Positions 6,426 to 14,552 of a stretch of 27,121 bases of DNA are shown here, piece by piece. The stretch covers positions 1 to 27,121 of the forward strand of contig CAYGCQ010000016.1 in assembly GCA_964348455.1 (NCBI GenBank). Reading direction: 5' to 3'. The position numbers and the translations under genes are program-made. Position 1 is the first letter of the stretch. Every line of letters starts with the position of its first letter. Below the pieces are notes generated by a model. The model was not told the origin of the DNA. It worked only from the letters and a program-made list of their open reading frames with translations, and made no database searches. The DNA comes from UBA10133 sp964348455. Its GTDB lineage: Bacteria > Patescibacteriota > Microgenomatia > UBA1400 > MFAQ01.

Positions 6426-8549
6426 ATGGCCGCTCCTACAGGAAAAAAAGTCCCTCTAGATCGTGTTAGAAACACTGGTATTATCGCGCATATCGATGCT
6501 GGCAAGACTACCACTACCGAAAGAATTCTTTTTTACACGGGTAAGTCATACAAAATAGGCGACATCGACGAAGGCAACACCCAGATGGACTGGATGGAGC
6601 AAGAGAAGGAGCGTGGCATCACCATCGTTTCCGCTGCTACCACTGCCTTCTGGACTCCTGTATTACCCCACGCTCGCTTCAAAGAAGAACATCGCTTCAA
6701 CATTATTGATACTCCGGGCCATGTCGACTTTACTGCCGAGGTCGAGCGCTCACTCCGCGTGCTTGACGGAGGAGTCATTGTTTTGGACGCCGGCTCCGGT
6801 GTTCAGTCTCAGACCGAAACTGTCTGGCGACAAGCTGACAAATACAAAGTTCCTCGAATCGCCTTAATAAATAAAATGGACGTTTTGGGAGCCGATTTCA
6901 TGGCTACAATTCAAGATGTTCATGAGAAGCTCGGTGCCAAGACAGCTATTTTGGCACTTCCTCTTGGTGTCGAAAATACTTTCCGGGGCATTATCATGCT
7001 TTTGGAGAGAGAAACCATTATCTGGAAAGGTGACGAAACAGGTGCTTTGTACGAAGTGACCGAAGGTTTCCCAGAGGATATGAAAGATGAATGTGAACTT
7101 GAAAGAGCTAAACTAATCGAATCCATTGTCGAGTTCGATGAAGATCTTATGGGTCAGTATCTTGATGGAAAAGAGCCTAGCATGGATTCATTGAAAGCAA
7201 CTTTGCGAGCGGCAACTTGTGCTAATTTAATCGTTCCCGTCTTCCCCGGATCCTCACTAAGAAACAAGGGCGTCCAGCCTCTACTTGACGCCGTGGTCGA
7301 CTTCTTACCATCACCTTTAGATAAGCCTACCATTACCGGTATCAACCCTGAAACCGATGAAGAAGTCACCCGAAGAGCCGATCCTGGCGAGCCATTCTCA
7401 GGACTAGCCTTTAAAATTCAAGCCGACCCACACGTTGGGAAGCTAACCTATATTCGTGTTTACTCAGGCAAGATAACTTCCGGTTCCTTTGTTTACAATG
7501 CAAGTAAAGGCGAAAAAGAGCGACTAGGTCGACTAATGCTTATGCATGCGAACACTAGAGAAGAAGTTTCTGAAGCAGGTGCCGGTGAAATCGTCGGTGT
7601 TGTAGGTCTAAAACTTACCAAGACAGGGGACACCCTTTGTGATGAAAACAAACCACTGGTATTGGAATCAATCAACTTCCCTGACCCTGTTATCTCCCTA
7701 GCCATCGAACCAAAAACCAAAGCTGATCAGGAGAAGCTCGACATAGCCTTAAGTCGGTTAGCCGAGGAAGATCCTACTTTCAGAATCAAGACGGATCATG
7801 AAACTGGCCAAACTGTCATCTCTGGTATGGGAGAACTCCACCTTGAGATCCTTGTAGACCGTCTACGCCGAGAATTCAAGGTCGATGCTTCTACGGGTGC
7901 TCCTCAGGTTGCTTATCGAGAAACAGTCACTAAAGTCGCCCAAGGTGAAGGTAAATTTATTCGCCAATCCGGTGGTCGCGGTCAGTATGGTCACTGTATT
8001 CTTATCGTTACTCCAAAATCCAGAGGTGAAGGTTTCACTTTTACTAACAAGGTTGTAGGTGGAAGCATTCCAAAAGAGTTTATTTCTCCAATCGAAAAAG
8101 GTGTCCGAGAAGCTTTGGATAATGGCTTAATTGCCGGTTTCCCCATGGTTGATTTAGACGTCGCCGTCATCGATGGAAGTTACCACGATGTTGACTCTTC
8201 AGAAATGTCATTCAAGATTGCAGGCTCTATGGCTCTTCAGGATGCAGTCAAAAACGCTTCCCCAGTCATTCTCGAGCCAATTATGAAAGTTGAGGTTACT
8301 ACTCCGGAAGCCAACATGGGAGACATCATCGGCGATCTCTCCAGTCGAAGAGCTCAAATTGGCGGTACTGCCCAGAGAGGTAATGCCCGCGTAATCACTG
8401 CAACCGTGCCTCTTTCCGAGCTTTCTGCTTACTCTACCGCCATTCGTTCACTCACCGCTGGTCGAGCTAGTTACTACATGGAGCCCTCTCATTATCAAGA
8501 CCTACCAAACAGCTTGGCAGCAAAGCTATTGAAAACTCCAGCAAACTAG
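6426..8549 (+). CDS. fusA: Elongation factor G
   Basis: Ribosomal translocase GTPase, cytosolic. The 707 residues fit the family length. G-domain motifs are clear: AHIDAGKT (21-28), RGIT in switch I, DTPGHVDF and NKMD. Domain II onwards keeps PVISLAIEPKT, GMGELHLEI and the domain IV GGRGQYGHC, and the domain V stretch PEANMGDIIGDLSSRRA is present. The ATG follows an A-rich stretch without SD. rpsL and rpsG, which precede fusA in the classical str operon, are not upstream; a membrane protein and a terminator are. tuf follows 66 nt later. Confidence 0.98.
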   Translation: MAAPTGKKVPLDRVRNTGIIAHIDAGKTTTTERILFYTGKSYKIGDIDEGNTQMDWMEQEKERGITIVSAATTAFWTPVLPHARFKEEHRFNIIDTPGHVDFTAEVERSLRVLDGGVIVLDAGSGVQSQTETVWRQADKYKVPRIALINKMDVLGADFMATIQDVHEKLGAKTAILALPLGVENTFRGIIMLLERETIIWKGDETGALYEVTEGFPEDMKDECELERAKLIESIVEFDEDLMGQYLDGKEPSMDSLKATLRAATCANLIVPVFPGSSLRNKGVQPLLDAVVDFLPSPLDKPTITGINPETDEEVTRRADPGEPFSGLAFKIQADPHVGKLTYIRVYSGKITSGSFVYNASKGEKERLGRLMLMHANTREEVSEAGAGEIVGVVGLKLTKTGDTLCDENKPLVLESINFPDPVISLAIEPKTKADQEKLDIALSRLAEEDPTFRIKTDHETGQTVISGMGELHLEILVDRLRREFKVDASTGAPQVAYRETVTKVAQGEGKFIRQSGGRGQYGHCILIVTPKSRGEGFTFTNKVVGGSIPKEFISPIEKGVREALDNGLIAGFPMVDLDVAVIDGSYHDVDSSEMSFKIAGSMALQDAVKNASPVILEPIMKVEVTTPEANMGDIIGDLSSRRAQIGGTAQRGNARVITATVPLSELSAYSTAIRSLTAGRASYYMEPSHYQDLPNSLAAKLLKTPAN

Positions 8550-8558
8550 CGTAAAATC

Positions 8559-8567
8559 TGCTAAAAT
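8559..8567 (+). promoter_or_regulatory. Possible internal promoter before tuf
   Basis: TG-C-TAAAAT (8559-8567) is an extended -10-like sequence in the AT-rich fusA-tuf gap, 48 nt before the tuf ATG. It could add tuf-specific transcription. The gap is very A-rich, so chance occurrence is possible. Confidence 0.35.
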
Positions 8568-8615
8568 AAATAGTCCCAAAATAGTAATTACAAAAAATTA
8601 TAAAAACAAAATAAA

Positions 8616-9791
8616 ATGGCAACATTTCAAAGAACCAAACCTCACGTCAATATCGGCACCATCGGTCACGTAGATCATGGCAAAACCACATTAACCGCCG
8701 CTATTACCTCTACCTTAGCAACTCAAGGACTAGCTGAAGCACTCGCTTTCGATAAAATCGATAAATCTCCTGAAGAGAGAGAGCGCGGAGTAACTATTCA
8801 AATTTCTCACGTTCCTTACGAGACCAAGAAACGACACTACGCTCACATTGACTGTCCAGGTCACCGTGATTACATCAAGAACATGATTACCGGTGCCGCT
8901 CAAATGGACGGTGCAATCCTAGTCGTCGCCGCTACCGATGGTCCTATGCCTCAAACCAATGAGCACTTGCTCTTGGCCAAACAGGTTAACGTCCCTCGTC
9001 TAGTCGTGGCTCTAAACAAATGCGATTCTGTGTCAGACGAAGAGCTTCTCGAGCTAGTCGAGATGGAAATTCGCGAGAAACTAGTTAAATACGGTTTCGA
9101 AGAAGACACTCCAATCGTTCGGGTCTCCGCTCTTAAAGCCCTAGAAGGCGACAAAGACGCACAGGATGGCATCATGAAACTCATGGACACCGTCGATGAG
9201 TGGATTCCTGATCCTGTTCGAGAGCTCGACAAACCATTCCTTATGCCTGTTGAAGATGTCTTCTCTATCAAAGGTCGTGGAACAGTCGTTACCGGACGTA
9301 TCGAAACTGGAGTCGTCAAGGTTGGTGAAGAAATTGAAATCGTCGGTATTAAAGACACTGTTAAATCAGTTGTTACTGGAGTAGAAATGTTCCACCAGCA
9401 GCTAGAACAGGGTCAAGCAGGCGACAACGTTGGTCTACTTCTTAGAGGTATCGAAAAAGACGATGTTCAGCGAGGACAGGTCTTGGCCAAAACCGGTTCT
9501 ATCAAACCTCACACCAAATTCGAAGCTGAAGCTTATATCTTAGGCAAAGATGAAGGTGGTCGCCACACTCCTATGTTCACAGGTTACAAGCCTCAGTTCT
9601 TCATCCGAACCACTGACGTTACTGGAGAAGTGAAACTTGCCGAAGGTGTTGAGATGATCATGCCTGGTGACAACGCTAAAATGTCCGTCGAACTTATTCA
9701 GCCGATTGCTATGACTGAAGGTCAAAAATTCGCTATTCGCGAAGGTGGACTCACAGTTGGAGCCGGTGTTATTACTAAGATTATCGCCTAA
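8616..9791 (+). CDS. tuf: Elongation factor Tu
   Basis: GTPase that carries aminoacyl-tRNA to the ribosome. The 391 residues match the family. Motifs: GHVDHGKT (17-24), RGVTIQISHV (switch I), DCPGHRDYIKN (switch II), NKCD and SALKALEGD. Domain II has KGRGTVVTGRIETG and domain III RHTPMFTGYKPQFFIRTTDVTG. The codon use is more selective than in the accessory genes, as expected for a highly expressed gene. No SD: the ATG follows AAAACAAAATAAA. rpsJ follows 40 nt later, joining the str-type and S10 groups. Confidence 0.98.
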   Translation: MATFQRTKPHVNIGTIGHVDHGKTTLTAAITSTLATQGLAEALAFDKIDKSPEERERGVTIQISHVPYETKKRHYAHIDCPGHRDYIKNMITGAAQMDGAILVVAATDGPMPQTNEHLLLAKQVNVPRLVVALNKCDSVSDEELLELVEMEIREKLVKYGFEEDTPIVRVSALKALEGDKDAQDGIMKLMDTVDEWIPDPVRELDKPFLMPVEDVFSIKGRGTVVTGRIETGVVKVGEEIEIVGIKDTVKSVVTGVEMFHQQLEQGQAGDNVGLLLRGIEKDDVQRGQVLAKTGSIKPHTKFEAEAYILGKDEGGRHTPMFTGYKPQFFIRTTDVTGEVKLAEGVEMIMPGDNAKMSVELIQPIAMTEGQKFAIREGGLTVGAGVITKIIA

Positions 9792-9831
9792 ATCGAAAGT
9801 AGAAATTAGCACTTTATCTTCTTAAAAAAAT

Positions 9832-10143
9832 ATGACAGACCAGCCACGCATTCGCGTCAAACTAAAATCATTTGACCATCGAGTCATTGATGAAGCCGCC
9901 AAGAAAATTATTCAAGCAGCTTTAGTCTCAGGCGCCCAGGTGGTTGGTCCTGTCCCTTTGCCCACCAAGAAGAAAGTTATCGTCGTTACTGCTTCTCCTC
10001 ACACTGACAAAGACAGTCGTGAACAGTTCGCAATTCTGACTCACAAGAGACTTATCGATATTGTTAATCCTACAAACAAAACTATTGACTCGCTTCAGCA
10101 TCTCGATCTTCCTGCCGGTGTCGGCATCGAAATCAAGATGTAG
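9832..10143 (+). CDS. rpsJ: 30S ribosomal protein S10 (uS10)
   Basis: The 103-residue length is normal. The family pattern RIRVKLKSFDHRVIDEAAKKI (spanning about 6-26), GPVPLPTKKKVIVV and the SREQFAILTHKRLIDI stretch identify it. S10 sits in the 30S head and is also the NusE antitermination factor. It is first in the S10-type order and ends in TAG. A 91-nt gap follows that holds a large hairpin, which is unusual because the downstream genes are packed tightly. Confidence 0.97.
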   Translation: MTDQPRIRVKLKSFDHRVIDEAAKKIIQAALVSGAQVVGPVPLPTKKKVIVVTASPHTDKDSREQFAILTHKRLIDIVNPTNKTIDSLQHLDLPAGVGIEIKM

Positions 10144-10169
10144 CTTATGTCGAAAACTTTAAATTATTA

Positions 10170-10227
10170 AAAAACTGCCCCCTTACCGCCGTCGGTTTAC
10201 CCGAAGGAGGAACAGGCAGTTTTTCTT
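10170..10227 (+). terminator. Terminator-like hairpin between rpsJ and rplC (possible attenuator)
   Basis: AAAAACTGCC (10170-10179) and GGCAGTTTTT (10215-10224) are perfect 10-bp complements, and the 3' arm ends in TTTTTCTT. The 35-nt loop contains a smaller ACCG-CCGT-CGGT hairpin and a GAAGGAGG sequence (10203-10210), the only strong SD-like motif in the ribosomal cluster, 24 nt before the rplC ATG. It could act as partial terminator, attenuator or protein-binding leader. Activity is inferred. Confidence 0.6.
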
Positions 10228-10234
10228 ACAAAAC

Positions 10235-10804
10235 ATGTTAAATCAAGTATACGCAAACAAACAGAGCATGACTCAGACCTTCGTCGAAGGCAAGCGGATC
10301 CCCTTGACCGTCCTCACGGTTTCTCCCCACGTGGTTGTTACCAACAAAACAGTCGATCGAGACGGCTACTCCGCAGTGGTTCTGACCGTCGGCACCAATA
10401 AACTTCACGAGGTTATTACTGAGGAGGTTCTTGATCCTAAATCCGAAATAGACCTATCCGAGCTTCTAGTTCCGGGTTCTATCATCGACGCAATGTCTGC
10501 CTCCAAGGGTAAGGGTTTCAGTGGTGTGATGAAGCGTTGGGGTTTTGCTGGTGGTCCTAGAACTCATGGTCAGTCAGACAGAGGTCGTGCTCCAGGTTCC
10601 ATTGGTAGAGGTACTACTCCAGGTAGAGTTCTTCCTGGTAAACACATGGCTGGACGAATGGGAAACGCCAACACTCACATCAGAAATCTAAAAGTTCATT
10701 CTTACGACCCTTCTACCGGTATTCTTAAAATAACAGGCTGTATCCCTGGTGGACGCAATGCCGTCACTCTGATTACTATTACGAATCAAGCTAAAGCTGT
10801 CTAA
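10235..10804 (+). CDS. rplC: 50S ribosomal protein L3 (uL3)
   Basis: The 189-residue protein is about 20 shorter than E. coli L3. The N-terminus MLNQVYANKQSMTQTF aligns with the usual GKKxGMTQxF but has lost the Gly before MTQ. The core is clear: SKGKGFSGVMKRWGFAGGPRTHG, then the extended loop with GTTPGRVLPGKHMAGRMGN. L3 is an early assembly protein next to the peptidyl transferase centre. No upstream in-frame start exists, so the ATG at 10235 is used although no SD lies at normal distance. rplD follows after 5 nt. Confidence 0.96.
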   Translation: MLNQVYANKQSMTQTFVEGKRIPLTVLTVSPHVVVTNKTVDRDGYSAVVLTVGTNKLHEVITEEVLDPKSEIDLSELLVPGSIIDAMSASKGKGFSGVMKRWGFAGGPRTHGQSDRGRAPGSIGRGTTPGRVLPGKHMAGRMGNANTHIRNLKVHSYDPSTGILKITGCIPGGRNAVTLITITNQAKAV

Positions 10805-10809
10805 AACAT

Positions 10810-11409
10810 ATGGCCACAAAAAAAGTAATCAAAACTAGCACGCAGGACCTTTCAGTTTTTTCTGTCGAAGTAAGTCCTTCTCTAATCGCTCAGGCGATAC
10901 ATGTATACAGAGAGAACTCTCACCGTGGAGTATCAAAAGTTAAAACTCGAGGAGAAATCAACAAAACCAAGAGGAAGGTATACAAACAAAAAGGTACTGG
11001 TGGAGCCAGGCATGGTGCTCGCTCAGCTAACATTTATGTTGGTGGTGGTGTTACCTTTGGACCTACAGGACACAGATCAGTTTTAAAAGATTTGAATCAA
11101 AAAATGAAAGTCAAAGCACTAATTGGCACACTGTCTCTTTATCAAAAAGAAAACCGTTTAGCCTTAATTGATTCTTCAGAGATAAAAGACATGTCTACCA
11201 AATCAGCTGTAAACGTTCTTGGAAGCGAAAATTCAGCCTTTGTTTACTATGATGAATCCCCCGGCACACTAAAAGCCATCAGTAATATTGAAAACGTCAT
11301 CCTTCTCTCCGCCAGAAGACTTAATGCTTATAGTGTGGCCAGTTCACCCAAGCTTTTCTTAACGGCTTCTGCTTATGATCATTTAGTAAGTCGTTTAAAA
11401 CTAAAATAA
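10810..11409 (+). CDS. rplD: 50S ribosomal protein L4 (uL4)
   Basis: The 199 residues match the family. Diagnostic stretch: the extended loop from about 45 to 82 with TRGEINKTKRKVYKQKGTGG and ARHGARSANIYVGGG, which lines the exit tunnel. The C-terminal half is more diverged. In E. coli L4 also represses its own operon by binding the S10 leader; whether that holds here is unknown, but the rpsJ-rplC hairpin lies just upstream. The ATG follows AAAACAT, a non-SD context shared with rplP, rplR and rplO. Confidence 0.95.
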   Translation: MATKKVIKTSTQDLSVFSVEVSPSLIAQAIHVYRENSHRGVSKVKTRGEINKTKRKVYKQKGTGGARHGARSANIYVGGGVTFGPTGHRSVLKDLNQKMKVKALIGTLSLYQKENRLALIDSSEIKDMSTKSAVNVLGSENSAFVYYDESPGTLKAISNIENVILLSARRLNAYSVASSPKLFLTASAYDHLVSRLKLK

Positions 11410-11410
11410 C

Positions 11411-11719
11411 ATGTCTACACCATTAATCCACCAAAACACTATCATCAAAGCCGTCGTGACGGAAAAGAGTTATGCCCTCGCGGCCATAGACAAATATGTT
11501 TTTAAAGTAGATCCTTCTGCTAGTAAATACCAAATAAAAAAAGCTATTCAAGATCTTTTTGGTGTCGACGTTATCTCTATTAACACCATTAAGCATGGTG
11601 CTCGCAAGATTCGCTCGAACAAAACCGGTCGCCACATCGCCCTGCCTCAGGACAAAAAAGCTATCGTACACATCAAAAAGGGTCAAAAAATTGAAATTTT
11701 TAACGCTCTGAAAGCATAA
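11411..11719 (+). CDS. rplW: 50S ribosomal protein L23 (uL23)
   Basis: 102 residues, normal length. Family signature: IIKAVVTEKSYALA near the start, KYVFKVDPSASKYQIKKAIQDLFGVDVISINTI in the middle and a basic loop (KHGARKIRSNKTGRHI). L23 lies at the tunnel exit and is the docking site for trigger factor and SRP. Its ATG is 1 nt after the rplD stop codon, so translation is probably coupled. Confidence 0.95.
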   Translation: MSTPLIHQNTIIKAVVTEKSYALAAIDKYVFKVDPSASKYQIKKAIQDLFGVDVISINTIKHGARKIRSNKTGRHIALPQDKKAIVHIKKGQKIEIFNALKA

Positions 11720-11724
11720 TCCAT

Positions 11725-12480
11725 ATGAAAACTATACCTAAACGACTACTTTCTCATAATCCAAAGTCCTCCGGACGCAACTTTTCTGGTAAAATAACAG
11801 TTCGACATCAGGGTGGACGCGAAAAAAGATTGCTCCGCCACATCGATTGGAAACGAAGTTCAGCTATCCCTGCTCGGGTTGACTCTATTCAGTACGATCC
11901 TAATCGTACCTCTGATATTGCCCTTTTAGTTTATGCTAATGGAGTAAAGGATTTTATCCTTGCTCCACAATCCTTGAAAGTTGGAGACACTGTTATATCT
12001 TCCGAAGATGCCGAAATAAAAGTCGGTAACTGTCTTCCACTAAAAAATATTCCTGTTGGAATCGAAATTCACAACTTGGAGATTACTCCCGGTAAAGGTG
12101 CCCAAATGGTTCGAGGAGCAGGTAACACAGCCTCTGTCCAAAGCAAAGAAGGTAATCACGTCATCGTTAAGTTACCTTCTGGAGAAATCCGCCAATTTAA
12201 TGACAATTGTCGTGCCACCATTGGCGCACTAAGCAACCCTCACCACAAAGAAGAAATTCTTGGTAAGGCTGGTCGTGCTCGTCACAAAGGCATTAGGCCA
12301 ACCGTTAGAGGTGTCGCCCAACATCCAGGTTCACATCCACATGGTGGAGGTGAGGGTCGTTCAGGAATTGGTATGCCTTCTCCGAAGTCTCCATGGGGAA
12401 AGAAAACTCTTGGAAAACGTACTAGAAATCGCAAGAAATACAGCAATAAACTCATTATTAAGCATCGTAAAGCAAAATAA
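11725..12480 (+). CDS. rplB: 50S ribosomal protein L2 (uL2), N-terminally short
   Basis: Core peptidyl-transferase-region protein. SGRNFSGKITVRHQGGREKR (16-35), YDPNRTSDIALLVY (57-70), RNIPVG-like KNIPVGIEIHNLE and HPHGGGEGR (204-212) are intact; the last holds the conserved His linked to peptidyl transfer. At 251 residues it is about 25 shorter than E. coli L2, the loss being at the N-terminus before SGRN. The ATG follows CCAT without SD, 5 nt after rplW. Confidence 0.97.
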   Translation: MKTIPKRLLSHNPKSSGRNFSGKITVRHQGGREKRLLRHIDWKRSSAIPARVDSIQYDPNRTSDIALLVYANGVKDFILAPQSLKVGDTVISSEDAEIKVGNCLPLKNIPVGIEIHNLEITPGKGAQMVRGAGNTASVQSKEGNHVIVKLPSGEIRQFNDNCRATIGALSNPHHKEEILGKAGRARHKGIRPTVRGVAQHPGSHPHGGGEGRSGIGMPSPKSPWGKKTLGKRTRNRKKYSNKLIIKHRKAK

Positions 12481-12496
12481 ATTAAATTAAATAACC

Positions 12497-12781
12497 ATGT
12501 CCAGAAGTTCAATCAAAGGACCATATGTCGACGAGAAGCTCATCATTAAGATTGAGAGACTCAAGGCTGCCGGAAAAAAAGAACCAATCAAAACTTGGTC
12601 TCGAAGTAGTCAGATCCCCCCTGAGTTTGTAGGCTATACCTTCGCCGTTCACAACGGAAAGGTTTTTAAAGACGTTTTTATTACCGAAGACATGGTTGGT
12701 CATCGACTAGGTGAGTTTTCTCTTACGAGAACATTCCGAGGACATGGTCGTATTGTTAAGAGGACTCTAACCAAAACTTAA
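12497..12781 (+). CDS. rpsS: 30S ribosomal protein S19 (uS19)
   Basis: 94 residues. MSRSSIKGPYVDEKL, IKTWSRSSQIPPEFVGYTFAVHNGKVF and VGHRLGEFSLTRTFRGHG are family hallmarks. S19 sits in the 30S head with S13 and contacts the A-site tRNA region. The start follows an AT-rich 16-nt gap with no SD. Confidence 0.97.
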   Translation: MSRSSIKGPYVDEKLIIKIERLKAAGKKEPIKTWSRSSQIPPEFVGYTFAVHNGKVFKDVFITEDMVGHRLGEFSLTRTFRGHGRIVKRTLTKT

Positions 12782-12787
12782 AGCACT

Positions 12788-13258
12788 ATGGCATCAACTA
12801 ACCCAAAACAACTCGTCATTGCAAAAGCTCAGCATGCTCTCTCTTCACCGAGAAAAACCAACTTGGTGCTTAAAGCGATTGTTGGCCGAAATGCTCAATT
12901 GGCAATCAGACAGTTATCTGTTACTTCCAAAAGAGCTGCCAAGCCAATTATCCAGCTAATTAAACAAGCTATAGGTAACGCTGTCTCTCAATTTCAAGCT
13001 TCACCTGATAAATTGATTATTGACTCAGCTTTTGCCACCAAGGGTCGTGTTTTAAAACGCGCTCATATTGGAGGCCGAGGCAAAACCAAACCTTACGAAA
13101 GAACCACTTCACACCTAACTCTCACTGTTCGCATTCCAGCTGCCAAACCCGTCATTGCGAGGAGCAAAGGCGACGAAGCAACCCCCGCGGTTGAGGAACC
13201 AAAGACATTAAAAAAGGTCACCAAAAAAGTTGTTAAAACTACTAAAAAATCTAAATAA
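12788..13258 (+). CDS. rplV: 50S ribosomal protein L22 (uL22) with repeat-derived C-terminal tail
   Basis: The core (residues about 8-116) is a standard L22: LSSPRKTNLVLKAIVGRNA, IQLIKQAIGNAVSQ, and the tunnel-lining hairpin with KGRVLKRAHIGGRGK followed by ERTTSHLTLTV. L22 usually ends near residue 110-115; this one runs to 156. The added tail contains VIARSKGDEATP (122-133), which is a direct translation of a dispersed DNA repeat (GTCATTGCGAGGAGCAAAGG... at 13151), followed by a Lys-rich end (TLKKVTKKVVKTTKKSK). The tail would lie at the ribosome surface or rRNA. The core identity is certain; the origin of the tail is inferred from DNA similarity to the repeat. Confidence 0.95.
   Translation: MASTNPKQLVIAKAQHALSSPRKTNLVLKAIVGRNAQLAIRQLSVTSKRAAKPIIQLIKQAIGNAVSQFQASPDKLIIDSAFATKGRVLKRAHIGGRGKTKPYERTTSHLTLTVRIPAAKPVIARSKGDEATPAVEEPKTLKKVTKKVVKTTKKSK
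13151..13185 (+). repeat. Dispersed repeat inside the rplV coding region
   Basis: GTCATTGCGAGGAGCAAAGG continues with CGACGAAGCAACCCC. This is the GTCATTGCGAG...GAAGCAA form of a repeat widespread in bacterial genomes and related to the GTCATTCC copies between genes here. It is read in frame and adds about 12 residues to L22. Confidence 0.7.
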
Positions 13259-13260
13259 TC

Positions 13261-13914
13261 ATGGGAAAAAAAGTTAATCCAATTGCATTCAGAACCGGTT
13301 ACATCTTCCCAACCAAGTCAATCTGGTTTGCGAATTTTAGAACCTATGCTAAGTTTGTCTTGGAGGACAACAGTATCAGACGATTCTTGGAGACCAAATT
13401 AAAGCTTGCCGGAATTACCAGTATTGAAATCAAGCGCTCCATAAATTCAGTTGATATATTCATGAACGTTTCACGACCTGGAGTCGTAATTGGACGTGGG
13501 GGATCTTCTCTAGAAATTCTAAAAAAAGATATCGAAAAATTACTCAAAATTAATCCGAAGGCCAAAAATGCTGTGAAGATTAATCTTCATCCTCTCGAAA
13601 TCAAGAATCCTGACATGAACTCCTCTATTATTGCCGACCGCCTTGTAGGTCAACTAGAACACCGCTACCCCTTCCGCCGAGCAGCCAATCAAGCCATTGA
13701 AAAGGTTATGGCAGCTGGTGCTAAAGGTGTAAAACTAGTTTTTGCAGGTCGTATCGATGGAGCAGAGATTGCCAGAGTTGAAAAATTTAAAGAAGGTCGA
13801 ATTCCTACCCAAACCCTTCGTGCCAACATTGATTACATTGAGAAGCGAGCTTTAACTCGTTCCGGATATGTTGGCATTAAAGTTTGGATTTATACAGGCG
13901 ATATCATCAGTTAA
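13261..13914 (+). CDS. rpsC: 30S ribosomal protein S3 (uS3)
   Basis: 217 residues. MGKKVNPIAFRTGY at the start, a KH domain with VIGRGG (76-81), and the C-terminal domain with RYPFRRAANQAIEKVMAAGAKG (spanning roughly 137-158), GRIDGAEIAR and GYVGIKVWIYTGDI. S3 forms part of the mRNA entry channel and helicase site. It starts 2 nt after rplV. The following gap to rplP holds a dispersed repeat. Confidence 0.97.
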   Translation: MGKKVNPIAFRTGYIFPTKSIWFANFRTYAKFVLEDNSIRRFLETKLKLAGITSIEIKRSINSVDIFMNVSRPGVVIGRGGSSLEILKKDIEKLLKINPKAKNAVKINLHPLEIKNPDMNSSIIADRLVGQLEHRYPFRRAANQAIEKVMAAGAKGVKLVFAGRIDGAEIARVEKFKEGRIPTQTLRANIDYIEKRALTRSGYVGIKVWIYTGDIIS

Positions 13915-13922
13915 AAAACACT

Positions 13923-13951
13923 GTCATTCCCGACTTGATCGGGAAACTATA
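13923..13951 (+). repeat. Dispersed palindromic repeat between rpsC and rplP
   Basis: GTCATTCCCGACTTGATCGG followed by GAAACTATA. The arms TTCCCGA/TCGGGAA pair around CTTGA. It lies in the transcribed 51-nt spacer of the ribosomal operon and is slightly diverged (GAAACT instead of GAATCT). Confidence 0.75.
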
Positions 13952-13965
13952 AAGATAAAAAACAT

Positions 13966-14379
13966 ATGTTACAACCGGCCAGACGCAAATACAGAAAAGA
14001 ATTTAGAGGTAGTATGGGTGGCGTTGCTACCAGAACCAATGAGCTTTCTTATGGTGAATTTGGTATAAAAACATTAGAAAGTGGTTGGCTTTCTGCTAAC
14101 GAAATTGAATCTGCGCGTCGCACAGTTACTCATCACACAAAGCGTGTCGGAAAGTTCTTCTTAAGAGTCTTCCCACACAAACCAATTGGTCACAAGACCC
14201 CTGGTGCCCGCATGGGTTCAGGTAAATCTGATGTCAGTGGTTACGTGGCTGTTGTTAAACCGGGACAAATTCTTATGGAACTATCAGGAGTTACCAAAGT
14301 AGTTGCAAAGGAAGCTATTCGTCTAGCAGGTCACAAGCTTTCAGTTAAAACTAAGTTTATCGAAAAAGAAAATGCCTAA
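13966..14379 (+). CDS. rplP: 50S ribosomal protein L16 (uL16)
   Basis: 137 residues. MLQPARRKYRKEFRG, FGIKTLESGWLSANEIESARR, RVFPHKPIGHKTPGARMGSGK and VVKPGQILMEL are family features. L16 binds near the A-site tRNA elbow and is a late assembly protein. The start follows AAAAAACAT without SD. Its last codons overlap the rpmC start by 8 nt. Confidence 0.97.
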   Translation: MLQPARRKYRKEFRGSMGGVATRTNELSYGEFGIKTLESGWLSANEIESARRTVTHHTKRVGKFFLRVFPHKPIGHKTPGARMGSGKSDVSGYVAVVKPGQILMELSGVTKVVAKEAIRLAGHKLSVKTKFIEKENA

Positions 14380-14551
14380 AACAAAAAAAACCGAAATCGC
14401 CTTATCTCTTGATGAGTTAAAGATCAAGCTTACGAATATCAAATTAAATATTCGATCTGGTCAAGAAAAGAATACCAATGCCCACAAGAAGATCAAGGTT
14501 CAAATTGCTCAATTTTTAACCAAGAACAATCAAACAATAACTAACAAATAA
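14372..14551 (+). CDS. rpmC: 50S ribosomal protein L29 (uL29)
   Basis: Small 59-residue protein. The sequence LSLDELKIKLTNIKLNIRSG followed by QEKNTNAHKKIKVQIAQFLT matches the L29 pattern of a two-helix bundle with the (S/T)GQ(x)xNTxxIxxxxxxIA(R)xLT motif. The position between L16 and S17 is the expected one. The ATG (14372) overlaps the end of rplP (AATGCCTAA), suggesting coupled translation. L29 sits by L23 at the tunnel exit. Confidence 0.92.
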   Translation: MPKTKKTEIALSLDELKIKLTNIKLNIRSGQEKNTNAHKKIKVQIAQFLTKNNQTITNK

Positions 14552-14552
14552 C

